NCBI GenBank assembly: GCA_004764695.1
Contig: SMSO01000031.1
Location: 8,680,761 to 8,744,760, forward strand
Direction of reading: 5' to 3'
From: Schizochytrium sp. TIO01
Taxonomy: Eukaryota; Sar; Bigyra; Thraustochytrida; Thraustochytriidae
DNA length: 64,000 nucleotides
Part shown: one piece after another, positions 21,330-34,385 of the stretch
How positions within the stretch are numbered: position 1 is the first letter of the stretch
Layout of the letters: every line of letters begins with the position of its first letter
Notes under the pieces: model-generated
Database searches by the model: none
What the model was told of the DNA's origin: nothing
The model's input: only the letters and a program-made list of their open reading frames with translations
Position numbers and translations under genes: made by a program

Positions 21330-21853
21330 CGCTTTGTCCAAACTTCTGCTGCCCTGAGTTCTTCTCTTCTTCCACTTTCTTCCACCACATTAATCAATCA
21401 ATTAACATTTTTTTATGTAATTCTTATTTCTCCTCCTCACTACTTAACGAGGCAAAGTGAGTCAGGAAGTCTTTTTCTCCTTTGACCCCTTATAGACAAA
21501 ATCAGCCTCCGCTACCTCAAAAACAAACAACGCCACCACCGCGGAGGTTGTGGACAGGACCAAGTCAGCTACACCTACACCTGCCAGGCCAGAGGCGGAA
21601 GAGTGTGTGGCAGCAAGAAACTAGAGAGGGAGGGCTCGCCGTTTCGAGGCGCCTCCACGGAGGCCCAAGTGGGCCTTTCTGCAATGGCCTTTGGAAAATG
21701 AGCGGATGGAAGGGTCAACGGGAGGAGGTGTGGGCATATGCTGTACTGCCTGTAGAATTCCCGAGCTGTTGGAGCTACAAGAAATGTAAGTTGTGTAGAA
21801 GGCAAATAAGAATAGACGTTACTTCAGTTATTGTGCCGAGCCTCCGTCTCGCC

Positions 21854-21884
<31 letters not shown>

Positions 21885-24800
21885 GTTGACTTACTGATTA
21901 GTCGAGCGTGAGTTCCTTTCGACTCAGGCGAGCAAGCTGGCTTAATGCTGACAGACAACGCATACTTTGCTGGGGCACCTGAACGTCTTCCCTCTGCAAA
22001 CCGCCACGGGTGAAGAAGTGAAGAAGTGGTTCTTTGCTGGAAACCAGTCGAGGTATCGGTTCGGCCTGTAGAACTTATTCCTAAGGGCTGCCAACGGAGC
22101 TTACTCACCTGTAGACAACACAGCAATCGTACTTCATTTTTCCAAAAGCATGCAAGCGGTCCAGTCCATCTATCCCGCCATCACCCGACCAGCTAGCAAC
22201 TCTTCCTTCTGGATATAAAAACCAACGTCGAAGAAAGCTTGTCTTTAGGAGGCCCGCTATGGGTCTACAACGCCTACGGGGTTGTGGTTGAGGAGGAGCG
22301 GCTTTGAGCACGCGCGAGCGCGCAGGAACTTAAAAGAAAGTCGAGGAGTTCCCACTCCCTTCCTTTTCTCCTTTAATGAAAAATTAAGAAAAACAAAAAC
22401 AAGAGATTTAACTTAGTACTACTCGTGTTGCGAGACAGCCAGCCACTCTTGCAGCGTGGTGTCGAGTCGATATAGGCTAATTGAAATCAAGCTTCGCGCT
22501 GGAAAAGCCATAGCAGGCAGCAGACACTTCTCCTTTGACGTGGTGCGCCAACAATATCCGCCTACCTGCTGCAGAAATACGCATCATCATTGACTAAATA
22601 ACTTTGTGAGGAAAAGCAGTGTGACCAGGTACTGCCAGAGGTAGAAGTAGGGTACGCCTAGCTACCTAGAAAAGAAGAATGTTCGGTCTTTCAGATCGTT
22701 GGACAAAAATATGATCAGTGCAAGAAGTAATTAGGTGTTGCTTTTAAAGTGCCCAACGGTAAGAAAACATAGAAGCAAAGGGCAAGTAGTGAACTTGACA
22801 TGATCACTATTTGTTTTTGTACGCGTGAAGTCAAGGTCAACGGGCCAATGGCTCAAAGGCAGCTCGGTATATTGTCTCTGTACAGACATCAAGAGTTCAT
22901 TGTCACTCAAAGACTAAGCGTAAACCAAAGGCTGACATGAGGACAAGAGTAAGCAAGTATCACCTTAGCAACAGTTTTGATAATGATAATGTTGGGGCAG
23001 CGAGATCGGAGGACTTACGAAACAAAGAAACAAAAGTCAAAATGATGATCAGTCTCAACATATACTTTGACACATCTACGTCCTGCTTTGAGAAATAAGA
23101 GCATTGACACTGTCTGGTAGCATAATGAAAGCCTGTATTGTTACACTACCATGCTACTATGTTTGAAATCCTAGGTTCTTTAGGTTTAACCGCAAAAATT
23201 GATGGTAGTTTAATGTAATCTGTGTACTATACTTTTTTCTGTTTTTTAAAGATAGCGATGAAATATACAACTAGTAGGTACTGGGTACTCATAAACTTTA
23301 CCAGCTTCTATCCGAAACTTCCACCTAAGTCTTACACTGGCACCTCTTTTACTTCACACTTTAATGTCTTTCATCAATGTTCTTTTATTTTTAACTTCAT
23401 TCTCAGTAACAATACCAACAAACTTTTTAAAGCTTCGACTTTAGTCAAGCAATAAATAGATATTAGTGCCTCAAAATTTTAAACTTTTCTTTTTTCAGCT
23501 ATACCTAACTCCCTAAAGAAAATGTTATTTTATAATTTATAATTAACAATAAGACTAAGTTAATGTCCTTTATAGTATTCTCTTCATGGAGAACCTCCCG
23601 TGCACGCCCGAAGTTATTCTCTTTAGCACAAGTGAGAGACACCCACATCGCACCTATCATACCTACTTATGACTCCAACTACTGACCTTTCTAAAGAGTT
23701 CTGCTCGACAGTTTCTCCTTGATAGGGCGAATAAGGGTCTGGACAGAATGACATTTTCCAAAAAACAGAAATAAGCGAAGGATCTATCTTTATATTCAGG
23801 TTAATCAGAACTCTAGAACTCTACAAGACAATGCTGTAGTGCTGGTGCCTTCGTCAAGTCGAACTTTCGGAAATTGATATTGCTTCGAAGACACTAAGGG
23901 GAACACAAGGCTTTAAAAAAAATAGGAAATAGGAAATGTCTGCAAAACAACCATTTCAACAAGGTTCTCATTGAATAAGTTATATTTTCTATCATTAGTT
24001 TGCAACAGCAGATCGTTCAAATATTTGAGCAGATACTTGTTTCGCCCCAAACCCCACTAAACAACGAAGGAGTGAATCCTAAGCTTACACGACAGCAAAG
24101 AGAGGAGGTATTAGTTTTTTCTTGCTTTCTATAATTCACTTCCTCTATTTCATATCGAGGATGTCTAACCAATTTTACAAAATTCAATCCAGCCGAGAGT
24201 TTTCGATTGCACCATACTTGTACTTATGCATGTAACACGAATGAGTTTCTACATTAGTCAATGAAATGGTATGTAAATCCTTGTTAATGTAACGCTAAAG
24301 TTCATAGAGATTTTATCAGGAGCCAAACTCCAAGACTCATAAAATTAAGTTAATGACTCTACACCAGCTACCTCTTTGAATTCATGCCATTATATTAGAA
24401 AATACTTAAAAAAGATTTCCTTGCAAAATGAATATTCGCAAACCCTTACCAGATATAATGTACAAGCTTTAGGGCATTCGCGCAGTTAGATTTCTAAGAC
24501 TGCATGATGAACATACCATCATTGGGCAAAGAATATCATCTGCTTTGATACCTTTATCAGGTTATTATTGGTACGCCGTTCTAATTTTACGAATCTGATT
24601 CTTTTCCTTAACATTGTAAAGTTTCTCACTGAAAAGAACTTTGCACAGGCCAAAAGTATGGGGGTTCCTTCATCTCATTCTGATACATTTTTATTTATTT
24701 CATTTTGTTTTGTTTTTTACTTAATGTATGTATATTAATACATATGTATAGCATTTGCCTCCCGTTTTGATCAAAGCTTGGTTGTTCTTGTACGGTAGAT

Positions 24801-27800
24801 TCTACAATTTTGCGTGAGTAATTAAAATGTATTATCAAATAGCTTTCTACCGATGAAGAAAGATTTTGCAAGTGGAGGCACCACAGGATTCGTGCTAAGT
24901 TAAAACTCTGCAAGATCTACCCTGTAATCAAAGAAACACGTGTTTTGATTTAAATCAGTCCGATTTGGTTGTGTGTATATGTTGAAGGGCGAATCAGTCG
25001 CACCTCTGATTAATGAAAGAGGGTGCACATGCGTATATATTTTTGTGGAGGCTCTTTATCATTTATGCAGTTTGATGCTGGCTTGCTTTTTTTTTTTTCA
25101 GGTGCTACCTGGTATCTCTTTCTCAGGTATTGTGCATAGTAACTATAGATAACTACTACTTACTACATCCTCCTCTTTCTTTGAATTAAGAAAGGCTAAG
25201 AACCGCGAACAATCCATCCTGTTTCTCCTCTTGTTTACTCCTCTCATTAGGGTCTATGAATATTCTCCAGAATACGATTTTTTTCTGCCAATTAAAAATG
25301 CCTTTTAAAATAAAATTAATAAAGTAAATTGAATAAGATTTTCTACCAGAATGGCTCTGAAAGAATGCTGGATAAAGCTAACCCGCTGGGTGAGTTTCGT
25401 CAGGAAGCGTTATATATCAATATTGAAATGACGACTGGTAGTATGTTTGTCTACAATAGAGCTATACAAAGTATAGTCCTGTAGATCTGTCCCAGTCCTG
25501 CAATAATGCCCTCAACAAAACTTGATGAATTTAACCAGTGCTCCATACCTCAGCAAGTGGTTCCTTTCAACTTCAGTATCCAGCACCCGCACTGACTTCC
25601 TAGAGTTGAAATTAACAAAGTTTAAATTACTAGCACTTACATTTTGTTCGGATTCTCTTGGTTTAATTTCAACATTAAACGAAAAGTTTACTCCCAGTGC
25701 TTTTTTTTTTATAACTCAAGTCACCAACTCTCCATTTTGATGGTATGTTATCGACGGCCCTGCTCATCTTTCAAATGCGGCTTTTAATAACCATGAGATG
25801 ATGCGGGGCCCTTCGCAAAACAGCTCACTTGTTGGATTGAGGTCAAGAACTCATTCATGAGAATGCTTGTCATTCTCACGACTCCTATCTAATGGTCTCA
25901 ACAGAAGGAAAGTTCCGTATCTCATTGTTTATCCTTCAGTTTGTTCCACCAAGATTACTTAAGAAGGGTTTCAGCGTCTTCATCTAGTCAGCGATATTTC
26001 TTGTTGCTTGACGAGAAGAACTCAACAACCGCGTTTATATCTTGCTGTAAAATGTCTTGCTTGCTGACTTGACCCTTGCTATGAAATCATCGCCGAGGTG
26101 GCGAAGTACCATATTACAGGTTTCATTCCCGATGGTGGCCTTTCAAACAAGCGACATAATGTTCAAATTGTTCAGCCAGATTGGTCTTCAAGAGAGATAC
26201 AGGCCAGTTTCCTTGAGAAAATGAATGAAGCTGCTTACATCAGTTTCTGTGAAACACTTTTTTTGTTTAAATTTTATATTTAGGCAAAACTTAACATCTC
26301 TACGCGAAATTGACACTACACACGCGACCCACTTATGTTGGAAAGACCCGGAATTCACAGTGGTTGCTTTAAAATTAGCTCAATAGTATAATCAAAATTG
26401 AACCACAACAAGATTACTTCACTGCTTCTCTGATCGACTCTGCTATGTACAATGGAATTCTGCAAAGAGTGGAGGGCCCATAGGATACCTCTTAGTTGGG
26501 ATGGATACACGATTAAACTGCTCATTCGGTTTTGAGAAGAACGCACGCATTGGAAATCCCGCAGCCTAGAACAATTGCCTACATGCGGTCCTCGCGGTGT
26601 CTATTGTGTGGATGTTTACGTCATGATGCAGCGCGCAATTTCTGTGATGCACCTTCGAGCCAAGCCCATTATTGCGCAATTGTTGATGCCAAACTCCTCC
26701 TATGTACCTACACCTAATGTTTTTTGTTTTGGGGTCTTTTTCAATTTCCTTCGAGTTCAACGCCTTTAATTAATCCAAAAATAAAAAAACATTATAAGAA
26801 AATAAAAAGCCTAGAGTGGGGAAGTGTGAAAGCAGTTTGTTCTATGACATTCAGTAGGAGGTACTAACTAAACGGTCAGTCTCTTTCCTTACCATTTATG
26901 GTAGCGGTAATAATGAATTAATTTACTATAATCGTTCTAACTTACCTCCCTTTAGGGCCATTCATCTGAGTATACCTAATCATCAATTACGGAATTATGA
27001 TCAGACGAGCCATGGCCGCGAGCCGTGCTGAGCAACGGTTGGAATCAGTGTCTCGTTGCACGCCAAGCTATGGCACCTCGTGATTCACGAGCCTTCGTGC
27101 TAGTACCTTGGGCATTAATTAACAATCTAAACTAAACAACTTTGAGCGGAATGGTCACGGTAGCGACATTTTTCTCGCGTGTGAACAGGAAGAATACCCG
27201 CCGATGGCATCGAGGTTACTCGGGAAGTCATCGGGAAATCATGGAAAAACCACCAGACGAAGAGGCGATAGCTTTTGGTGTTCATGTCCCGTGGCGCAAC
27301 TCCCGACCCGGTCTGTCGGCAAAACTACGTCGCTTTGACCTCGCTGGCATTTCTTCGCAGAGCCTGAGTCCTCCTAGGGCGGCGGCCTTTTGCCCATCCG
27401 TATAACCAGACGAGCTTTTTAGGTTTTATTTCACACCTAGACAGAGAAAACTTAATTTTTAAAATGAAAGAAACCGCCACTCGAGTGACTGCGACAGATC
27501 TTAGGTGCTGGAGGCCTCGGCGGCGTTGGTCTTTCGTTATAGTGGATGATACGCCTCCGGAGGCACGGGACAAAAGTCCAAAAGAATTAGGTGTATAAGT
27601 TGCTAGCTTCCATTTCATATAGCTAGCAGATAGATCAATGAAAGGAGCAAGCAGCCTCGTCGTTCGTTTCATTTATTATATAGTGGATAATAGTAATATT
27701 TATGAAGAAAGTGAGTAGATGCTGTCGAGGGAGTGGGCGGAAGTTGTAGGTTAATGAATCACCCCGGAGCCTCTATTATACTCAGACCGGCTCGTGGGTG

Positions 27801-29518
27801 CTTCTGCGTGGAGCGTGCTTTTGATCTTAGATAATCAAACAAGCTGTAGAAGCTCGAGATACCCTCCTACGGCTGTGTCGTTCCTTCGAGTGGGCTCTTC
27901 TCATTTTCTTCGTGGAAGTTTTGTCGCTCAGAGGTTTGTGAAGATCTCACAGCGATCCTCGTAATTAGTTTAGGAGTACCTGGGGTGAACTACAGAAGCC
28001 CTGGCCAGACGAACTTGAACTGCACGAGCTACAGACGTAAACGACAACTTCTTACAAGGAGCATCGTCACGTTCTTAAACTACCGAGGCCCTTGAATTCA
28101 ATTAAAAAAGCAAACAAAAAGCAGAAAAACTAAGAAAAAGAAATAGGATGACAATTCACTCTGTAACTGGAGTAGAGCTTTTGTTACTTCTCGAAGACTT
28201 CTTGGTTTAGTACTAATGAAGTCTTGAGAGAACTTATAAAATAAGATCACAGTCTAGGACATGTTGGCCTTCTTCTTTTTTTGGTAATCGCGTTTGATTG
28301 GTCAAGGAGCTGAGGCCAGTACCTTTTCGATCTGCGTTTTATTGCGGATAACTTTCTTTGAAGAATACTATTGTTCGAAAACTTAGAGGGAGGTCTTTTT
28401 TTGGTTCTATAGTAACGAGTAGAGGTGCAGCCCAATTTATGACCACCACCTCGATGCAAGCTAGGTCCTGTCTTTTATGAGTTCGATATGACGAGGTAGG
28501 GCACCTAAATCGGCAAGAACAAAGTACAGGTGTTGTCTTCTAGCAAGGGGAAATATAATCGACTATTATTTATGTTATGTTAGCGCATAAAGTTCTTTCT
28601 CACCGAAGCCATGGCCTCTACATCTTTGAAGTTATATATTATCAACCTTTGTCAGAGTGCACATATTGGGTCTACAGCGCTGTGTCCGGAAAACCTTGAA
28701 TTTGTATACTCAAGCTAGTTGCGAAGTAAATGCATCGCTTGGATTGATGCTGTGCTTTCAAAAGAAATCTACACACTGGGAAAGTGACGCAATGGCTCCG
28801 CTTAATAGTTAACTAAGCACTTCATCGGCACCCTAAGCTTAGAAGAAGTCTGCAACGGGCCGGCCCTACATATGCTGTTCGAGTAGAAAACAATGCAGCA
28901 GAGTCATCTTACCTTAAAATCTGATACTAGAAAGAACAAGCTACCCCTAGCCTAGGTTGATCTTCCTAATAGACGTATATTTAATCATTAGAAAATTTGA
29001 TCAATTGGCTTATGTAAAGTTATGGTATAGGAAACGTCCCTAGAGGTGTTTCAAAATAAAGACGTCTTCTTCTACTTGGAAAAACTTCACATGACTTATA
29101 TTTTCGAGAGCTTTACGGTTCCATGAATGTTAGGTGTTGCTCTAATTTGGAAGTCTCTACATTTTTCGAAAGCTTTAATTTCCTGCCGAGTGGAGAAGAA
29201 GGCTTTTATGGGAACCAAATTTAGTTTATGAAGTATACATGCGTGGGTACCCACATTGGAGGCATTAGGGTTTTCACAATCATTTCTGTGCGTGGATATT
29301 CTGTATACCTATGTAAAATGTGGGAATACCATCTCTGATAATGCAGCAGTTGGATTCGTATACGCGACGTTTAGTAAATATAAGAAGCATCTTGAAATCC
29401 AAATTCTTGAAATTTATCTTTCAAATTTAGTCTCTAGCTCTGAAGTTTCACTCTTTTCAAATGCCTTGAGTAGGTTCGTCAGATACTAGGTAGATATTAT
29501 CTTTGTAAGATTTACCCT
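21330..29518. other. Gene-poor region
   Basis: About 8.2 kb without a gene I can support. It includes a GC-richer stretch (about 21.5-22.3 kb) upstream of kinase copy B, with a minus-strand frame ending at a GTGAGT donor-like site near 22109 and no clear partner. A TGAT microsatellite lies at 21854-21889. The rest is AT-rich with short random frames. A small GC-rich frame at 27151-27405 has an ATG but no recognisable feature. Confidence 0.4.
21854..21889. repeat. TGAT/TGGT microsatellite
   Basis: Tandem TGAT units merging into TGGT units; same motif as at 5501-5520. Confidence 0.85.
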
Positions 29519-29948
29519 TCAATCACAAGCTGCATCAGCATAAATTGAGGTATTCAATTTCTCCTTATTACTTTTCACTGAATTCCAATCATGCTTGATT
29601 GCTGTAGCTTCAGCTTGCTAGGAGGGAATGTGCAACCTATTCTAGGCTGTACAAACTTCAAGGCAAAGTAACAATGTGCTCTACATCTATTGAATTTTCC
29701 TTCCTATTCTAGATTCGAGAAGAGAGCTTTCATCAGAAAACAGAGTCTTTGCTCTAGGGATGTTTCTGTAGGACTTACCAATGATATATAGGTCATCATC
29801 AACAAAGTCAACCATCATTTGAATGGGAAAGAGAACATGAAACGTGCTGGTATAGCTAAATCTCGAAAACAGAACTTCAGACTGGTTGGAGCTATAGGTA
29901 TAACGCAAATTTTCAATTTTAAACTGTGCCTGTTTTCCAATGTATAAA
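29519..29948 (-). CDS. Possible two-exon gene fragment, unrecognised
   Basis: A minus-strand stretch from 29948 to 29779 reads as a protein-like frame (for example FKIENLRYTYSSNQSEV and FPIQMMVDFVDDDLYIIG) and ends exactly at a strong donor, G|GTAAGTCC. Joining to an acceptor CTACAG at 29602 gives a further in-frame 27 codons to a stop at 29519. An in-frame TGA at 29954-29956 limits the first exon on its left unless an intron covers it; similar protein-like sequence continues beyond that stop. So this is either an inner part of a spliced gene or a decaying one. No family recognised. Weak call based on splice signals and composition alone. Confidence 0.25.
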
Positions 29949-30183
29949 CTGAATCATGTGTTCATCGTGTGGTTGTGCAAGTGTAGAGCATTGGCAAGCG
30001 TCTGCTTGCTAGCAAACGAAACAGTGAAGGTTCCAGATAACATTACATGTAAATTTAAATTTGATTAGTATCAGCGTCTGAGAAAAGCTACCCAAGCTAC
30101 ATGTATCGAGCATTAGATATAATTAAATTTTGAAGGCGAAAGTGTACAGTACAAAAAATGTAAATTCTCCATGCTCGCTCAAC

Positions 30184-30537
30184 TTAGTTTTGTGCGAGTG
30201 GGAGTACTGCTTGCGTATATAGCCTTGGGCGGTAGGGTCTGCTTGGCATTGAACCATCCGCATCCTGGGGATTACCTGAAGGGCTTGGTGTTGAACTGTA
30301 GGTGGCTGGATTGTAGACATGTGCTGTTGTCGAGGCTGGGGAAGGCGAAAGAGCCATTCTAGCTCTCTCATTATATACAGCTCTAATAAAGCCTGCTCGA
30401 CGCGGGGTAACCATAGTTCCAGTGAATGGATCAAGCACAAGTCCTTCGTTTGACCCTGCTGCTGACGCCGTTTCGGAGCCGCGCACCATCCGGCTTCGTG
30501 GAAAGACGACGGCTTCTTCTTCACTGCAGTCGCTCAT
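30184..30537 (-). CDS. Small hypothetical protein, Ser/Pro-rich C-terminus
   Basis: 117 residues from an ATG at 30537. The N-terminal half is acidic then mixed (SEEEAVVFPRSRMVRGSET, LVLDPFTGTMVTPRRAGFIR); the C-terminal third is rich in Ser, Pro, Thr and Tyr. The first half is GC-richer than the surrounding DNA and more codon-like than other small frames nearby. No domain, signal peptide or membrane segment is visible and I do not recognise a family. A CAG|GTAATC donor-like site at 30276 could extend the gene into another exon. The GC-rich 200 bp upstream would be its promoter. Confidence 0.5.
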   Translation of the reverse strand: MSDCSEEEAVVFPRSRMVRGSETASAAGSNEGLVLDPFTGTMVTPRRAGFIRAVYNERARMALSPSPASTTAHVYNPATYSSTPSPSGNPQDADGSMPSRPYRPRLYTQAVLPLAQN

Positions 30538-31269
30538 CTTGATGATCAGATGCTCGATGGCTGCCTTGTGCTCGACAGGCTAGGGCTTGCCGCGACGCGG
30601 GGTACACGAGGCGAGCGACCGGGGCAAGTGGGCCCACAGAGCTTGCTACAATACCCAACTCAAAGTGGACGTCGAACACAAAAGCGCCAGGGTTCACGCC
30701 AGAGTTGAGGCACTTGGGCTGCACAGAACCAATTAGGGTTTGCTGCCAAGCCAAGGCTCGCTATTCCCTTATCGGTGCTTTTCGATAAAGATTCTCAAAG
30801 TTATACAAGCAAGGGGTAAAAACTTTTTGAGAGGAGAATCGAAGGAATTGAGCCTTTCAAACCCGATGCCCAAGCTAAAACATGTTCAGCCAGCACAACT
30901 TTTCCCCGCAGTCACCCAAACGCTATTCAAATCAACCTTACACTGTGGTTACAATAAGCCCTTAGTTTGGATCGTCACTTTCCTGTTTTCCTCTTAAATG
31001 TGCTCCCTCCGAGCCATCCAACTGAAGGGTAATTTGTACTAATTATGCATTTTTCCTATCTCCCTTTGTAAGGACCTTTCAACTCGGAGCCGAAGGGTGT
31101 ATGTAATTTTATGTTATATTCCCGCACCTGCTTACGCTAAGTATGTGCACAGTATTTAATATATTCTTTTTTTTATTTCATTCATCTTTTCAATTGACAG
31201 GAGCTTCGCTTGTCTTTCATCCTCTAATTTAGTTGTTTCCATTACTTTTCTTCTTCTAGCTAGCTGTAG

Positions 31270-31301
31270 CAGGTAGGTACGTACCTACCTACCTACCCAC
31301 C
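31270..31301. repeat. TACC repeat with inverted first half
   Basis: AGGTAGGTACGTACCTACCTACC: the left half is the reverse complement of the right, so it can fold as a small hairpin. Similar TACC runs occur at 4188-4201 and 56975-56991. Confidence 0.7.
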
Positions 31302-31416
31302 TTCCTCCTCGCCTAGCCAATGAATTACCCAATCGATACTCGAGTGAGCGCAGGGGAAGCGTGCCTTCCGTCCAGGCAGTTCTGCTATTCGACAAGAATC
31401 ATTAGCTGTGCTGGTG

Positions 31417-31477
31417 TCTTTCTTTCTTTCTTTCTTTCTCTTTTTCTTTCTTTCTTTCTTTCTCTTTTTCTTTCTCT
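31417..31477. repeat. TTTC microsatellite
   Basis: Long pyrimidine run of TTTC units with two TTTTT interruptions. Confidence 0.85.
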
Positions 31478-34385
31478 GGCAATGCTTTCAAAGTAATTCA
31501 TTCAAACTTGCGCGTCCGGCCATTTGAAAGACCGCCTGCCTTCGACAACTGAGTCTATGAAAGACCCGTCTGTCATGGTCGGTCCATCGCCAGCCAAGGA
31601 AGGCCATAAACGTGGCTGACGGCGCGCTCGCATCGAGGCAAGCAAGCGAGCAAGCTCAGCCACGGACGAACCAATGCGCTTGATGGAAGGGATGGCCTCG
31701 CGAGATGCTCTTGGTCCCTCCGCCAGGCTTTTTTTGGAGAGTAGCGGCGGTTTTTTTCTCCCGTTTGAAAGGGAATAGAAGGGGCTCGTGGTGGGGAAGT
31801 TTTTTGGCTTTCTCGAGCTACTTTGGGCCCAACGGTTGAGGAATTCACTATGGTTAAGCTAGGAAAAATTAAGGTTTCATTAGTTCCCCCAGTGTACGAG
31901 TGTCCTGCGTTTATGGGGTAGCGCACTCGGTCTTGATGAGCGGCATAGCCAGCTAGCTACCTGCCGAAGCCGCGAATACGAGGCGGAATAACCATCGGGA
32001 GGAAATTGCCTCAGTCAGTCTCCATTATCTTGTGCTGCCTTGCAATCTTCGAGGTGTAATAACCGCCATCGTGGCTCTCTTTTCTTTTCCTATAGCCTTA
32101 TATAATTTACATGAATAAAGAGAGAAACTAGAAAAGCCTGCCAGGTTTCAGGTAAAACTACTATATTTTTAATACGCTCTAGCAGCAGCAACAGCCCTAG
32201 TTGTCCTTTCGATATGCTCCTCAATGTACCTACCCACAGCAGAGAATAGTACGTATATGCTTGTTTGCTGCTGTGTACGCATCTATAAGCTATCTAGATA
32301 AGTTTTCCTTTTGAGATGATTTATGCTTGCAGAAAAAATTGAAAGGCCTTCTCTGTGTTCTGGGTGGTACAAACGCGAGCTTTTTTTCTTGCTCTTACTT
32401 CTACCGTAGACAAATCCCAGACGCTCCAGGTAGCAATACTGTTTTGACTCTGCAAAAAGCTTTCAATCAGTGTGATATCGCATTCAAGGTATATAGCCAA
32501 GTAGTCAAAAAACCTGGTCAACCCCTAATAAAGAACCTGCGACAGGAAACGTTAAAAACAAAACTTTGCTGGCACAAAAAATAACTCTTTTTTTTTGCCG
32601 ACAACATCTATGTCAGCTTTGTGTTTTGTTGTCTAACTTCATTTGCCTTCCTTCGGTTGTGTTAGTGGTGTCAATTAACCAACTTCAAGACACATGAGCT
32701 GATGCAACTCAACACAGGATTTCCATGACCCTCAGTCACTGTCTTTCCCCAAGCAGTATATAGCTTTGATCGAGCAAACTCATCCTTTGTGCTGTACGGA
32801 ATGACATTTTATGACAAAGGAATAACCTCTCTCCCAAAATTGTCCAACGCAGCTACACCGGTGAGTAGGACCCTGAACTGGCAATTGTGATAAGAGAGAA
32901 GAATAGGAATTTAAAGTGGGTGCTTCAAAAGGCACATTTTGCCTTATCTCTCGCTTTAGAAGCCATCTAGGGCATCTATTTTATACGCTTTAATGTGCCA
33001 GAGTTATCAGCAGCAGGCTCTTTAATTACGTTAAGATGGTTGGCTATTTTCACTGCTGCCACATCTTGGCGATCAAACCACGAATTGGCGATTTATCAAG
33101 TAAACCCTACATAAATCAGAGCATCATTGCATTAAGAAAAACTACGCATATCGAAAAGTTTGCTTCTCTTGCTGTGTATCAGAAATAGATCATCGTGCAA
33201 GATTTGCACACTCACAAAAGACGTTGTGGTGATTACAGTAAAATGGTGAGCGCAAAGGTGAATAGTATTGTCACTTCAAAATTTGGTTAGTAACCTGGAG
33301 CTCAAAATCAGGAGACCAGGGGGGGAGAAGGGTGGGCAGAGAGAGTAGAGGAAATTAGACGAATAATGCCGGGCGAACTTTCTTCTCCTCACATTAAATC
33401 TATATCAACATTCCTATTTTTAAAGCTGGTGGGCGGTTTTAAAGTTGTTAAGTCATCTTATTGTTTTGACTATGAGCTTAGACTAAGTCCTATATATATC
33501 CGTTTCAGAGTGGTTATTTTCGATACAAGTAATAGGCTCTATTCGAGCATTTCGATGTATTCTCTGCTACAACAACTACTTAAGCGTGCGAAATATGATT
33601 GCTTGTCGGCTAGATCTATTTTAATGCTGAGGTCATATATATAAGGAGTGTTGAATTTCGTGATTTATGGATTTGATGGAGCACTGAATTGAATTATGAA
33701 GAAACCTTGTGATAGTCATCTGGAAGAAACATCCCTCTATCCAACAAATCAACATATGGAAGATGGAATGAAGACCGTCTTAGGGATTAAGCACTTCAGA
33801 GAAGAGCGAAACCTTTTATTTTAATAACATCGAGTTAACATTTAAGTTTGTTACTAGATCAAGGCAATCCCTCTTGTTGAGTATGTAACATCAAATAATG
33901 ACGTGCTGCTACTGAAGAGAGAAATGCGCATAAGGATGAATACCATGCTAGATAGTGAATTACACAAAACTACAGGCTCTTTGAAGTGTTTGTGTTATGT
34001 GGCTATCTACAAGCCTATTGTGAATTACAGCGATGTTGAGATAACAATTAAAGATATCAATTTTATAGGTAGTATATATTTCAGTATGATTAAAAGAGCA
34101 ATGTTAGGAAACGTGCTGTGAAATATTCAGCAAACTGAGCATGCAGCACTTTGCCTCTTGCTTTCGTTCCAGTGTTTATGATGCCTCTTTTGCTAATGTT
34201 CAAACAAAGGGGAAGTCTAGATGAATCTATCCTCCTTTCAGTATCTACGATGCAATATGCTTGGGTAGAAAGAAAGAGACGGCCATGTCTGTTATCTACA
34301 ATATTTATATTCTCAGTAATGAACTGGGCGAGCGGTTGCATTTATATAGTCGCATTTGTTCGTTCGTTCTTAACCAGATTCAGAG

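Larger units (their letters stand above)
30538..34385. other. Intergenic spacer
   Basis: About 3.8 kb without a supported gene. It holds a TACC/GTAGG repeat (31270-31301), a TTTC microsatellite (31417-31477) and a G-rich motif at 33319-33335. Frames such as 31573-31926 (minus) and 33366-33644 (plus) show no motif. Confidence 0.45.

Noticed and set aside
22109-22311. Minus-strand exon-like frame ending at CTACAG|GTGAGT
   Set aside because: The donor looks good but no matching downstream exon or family was found, and the only ATG gives ten residues.
27151-27405. Small plus-strand ORF with ATG in a GC-rich stretch
   Set aside because: No recognisable motif and composition matches the local GC-rich patch; kept only as a note.
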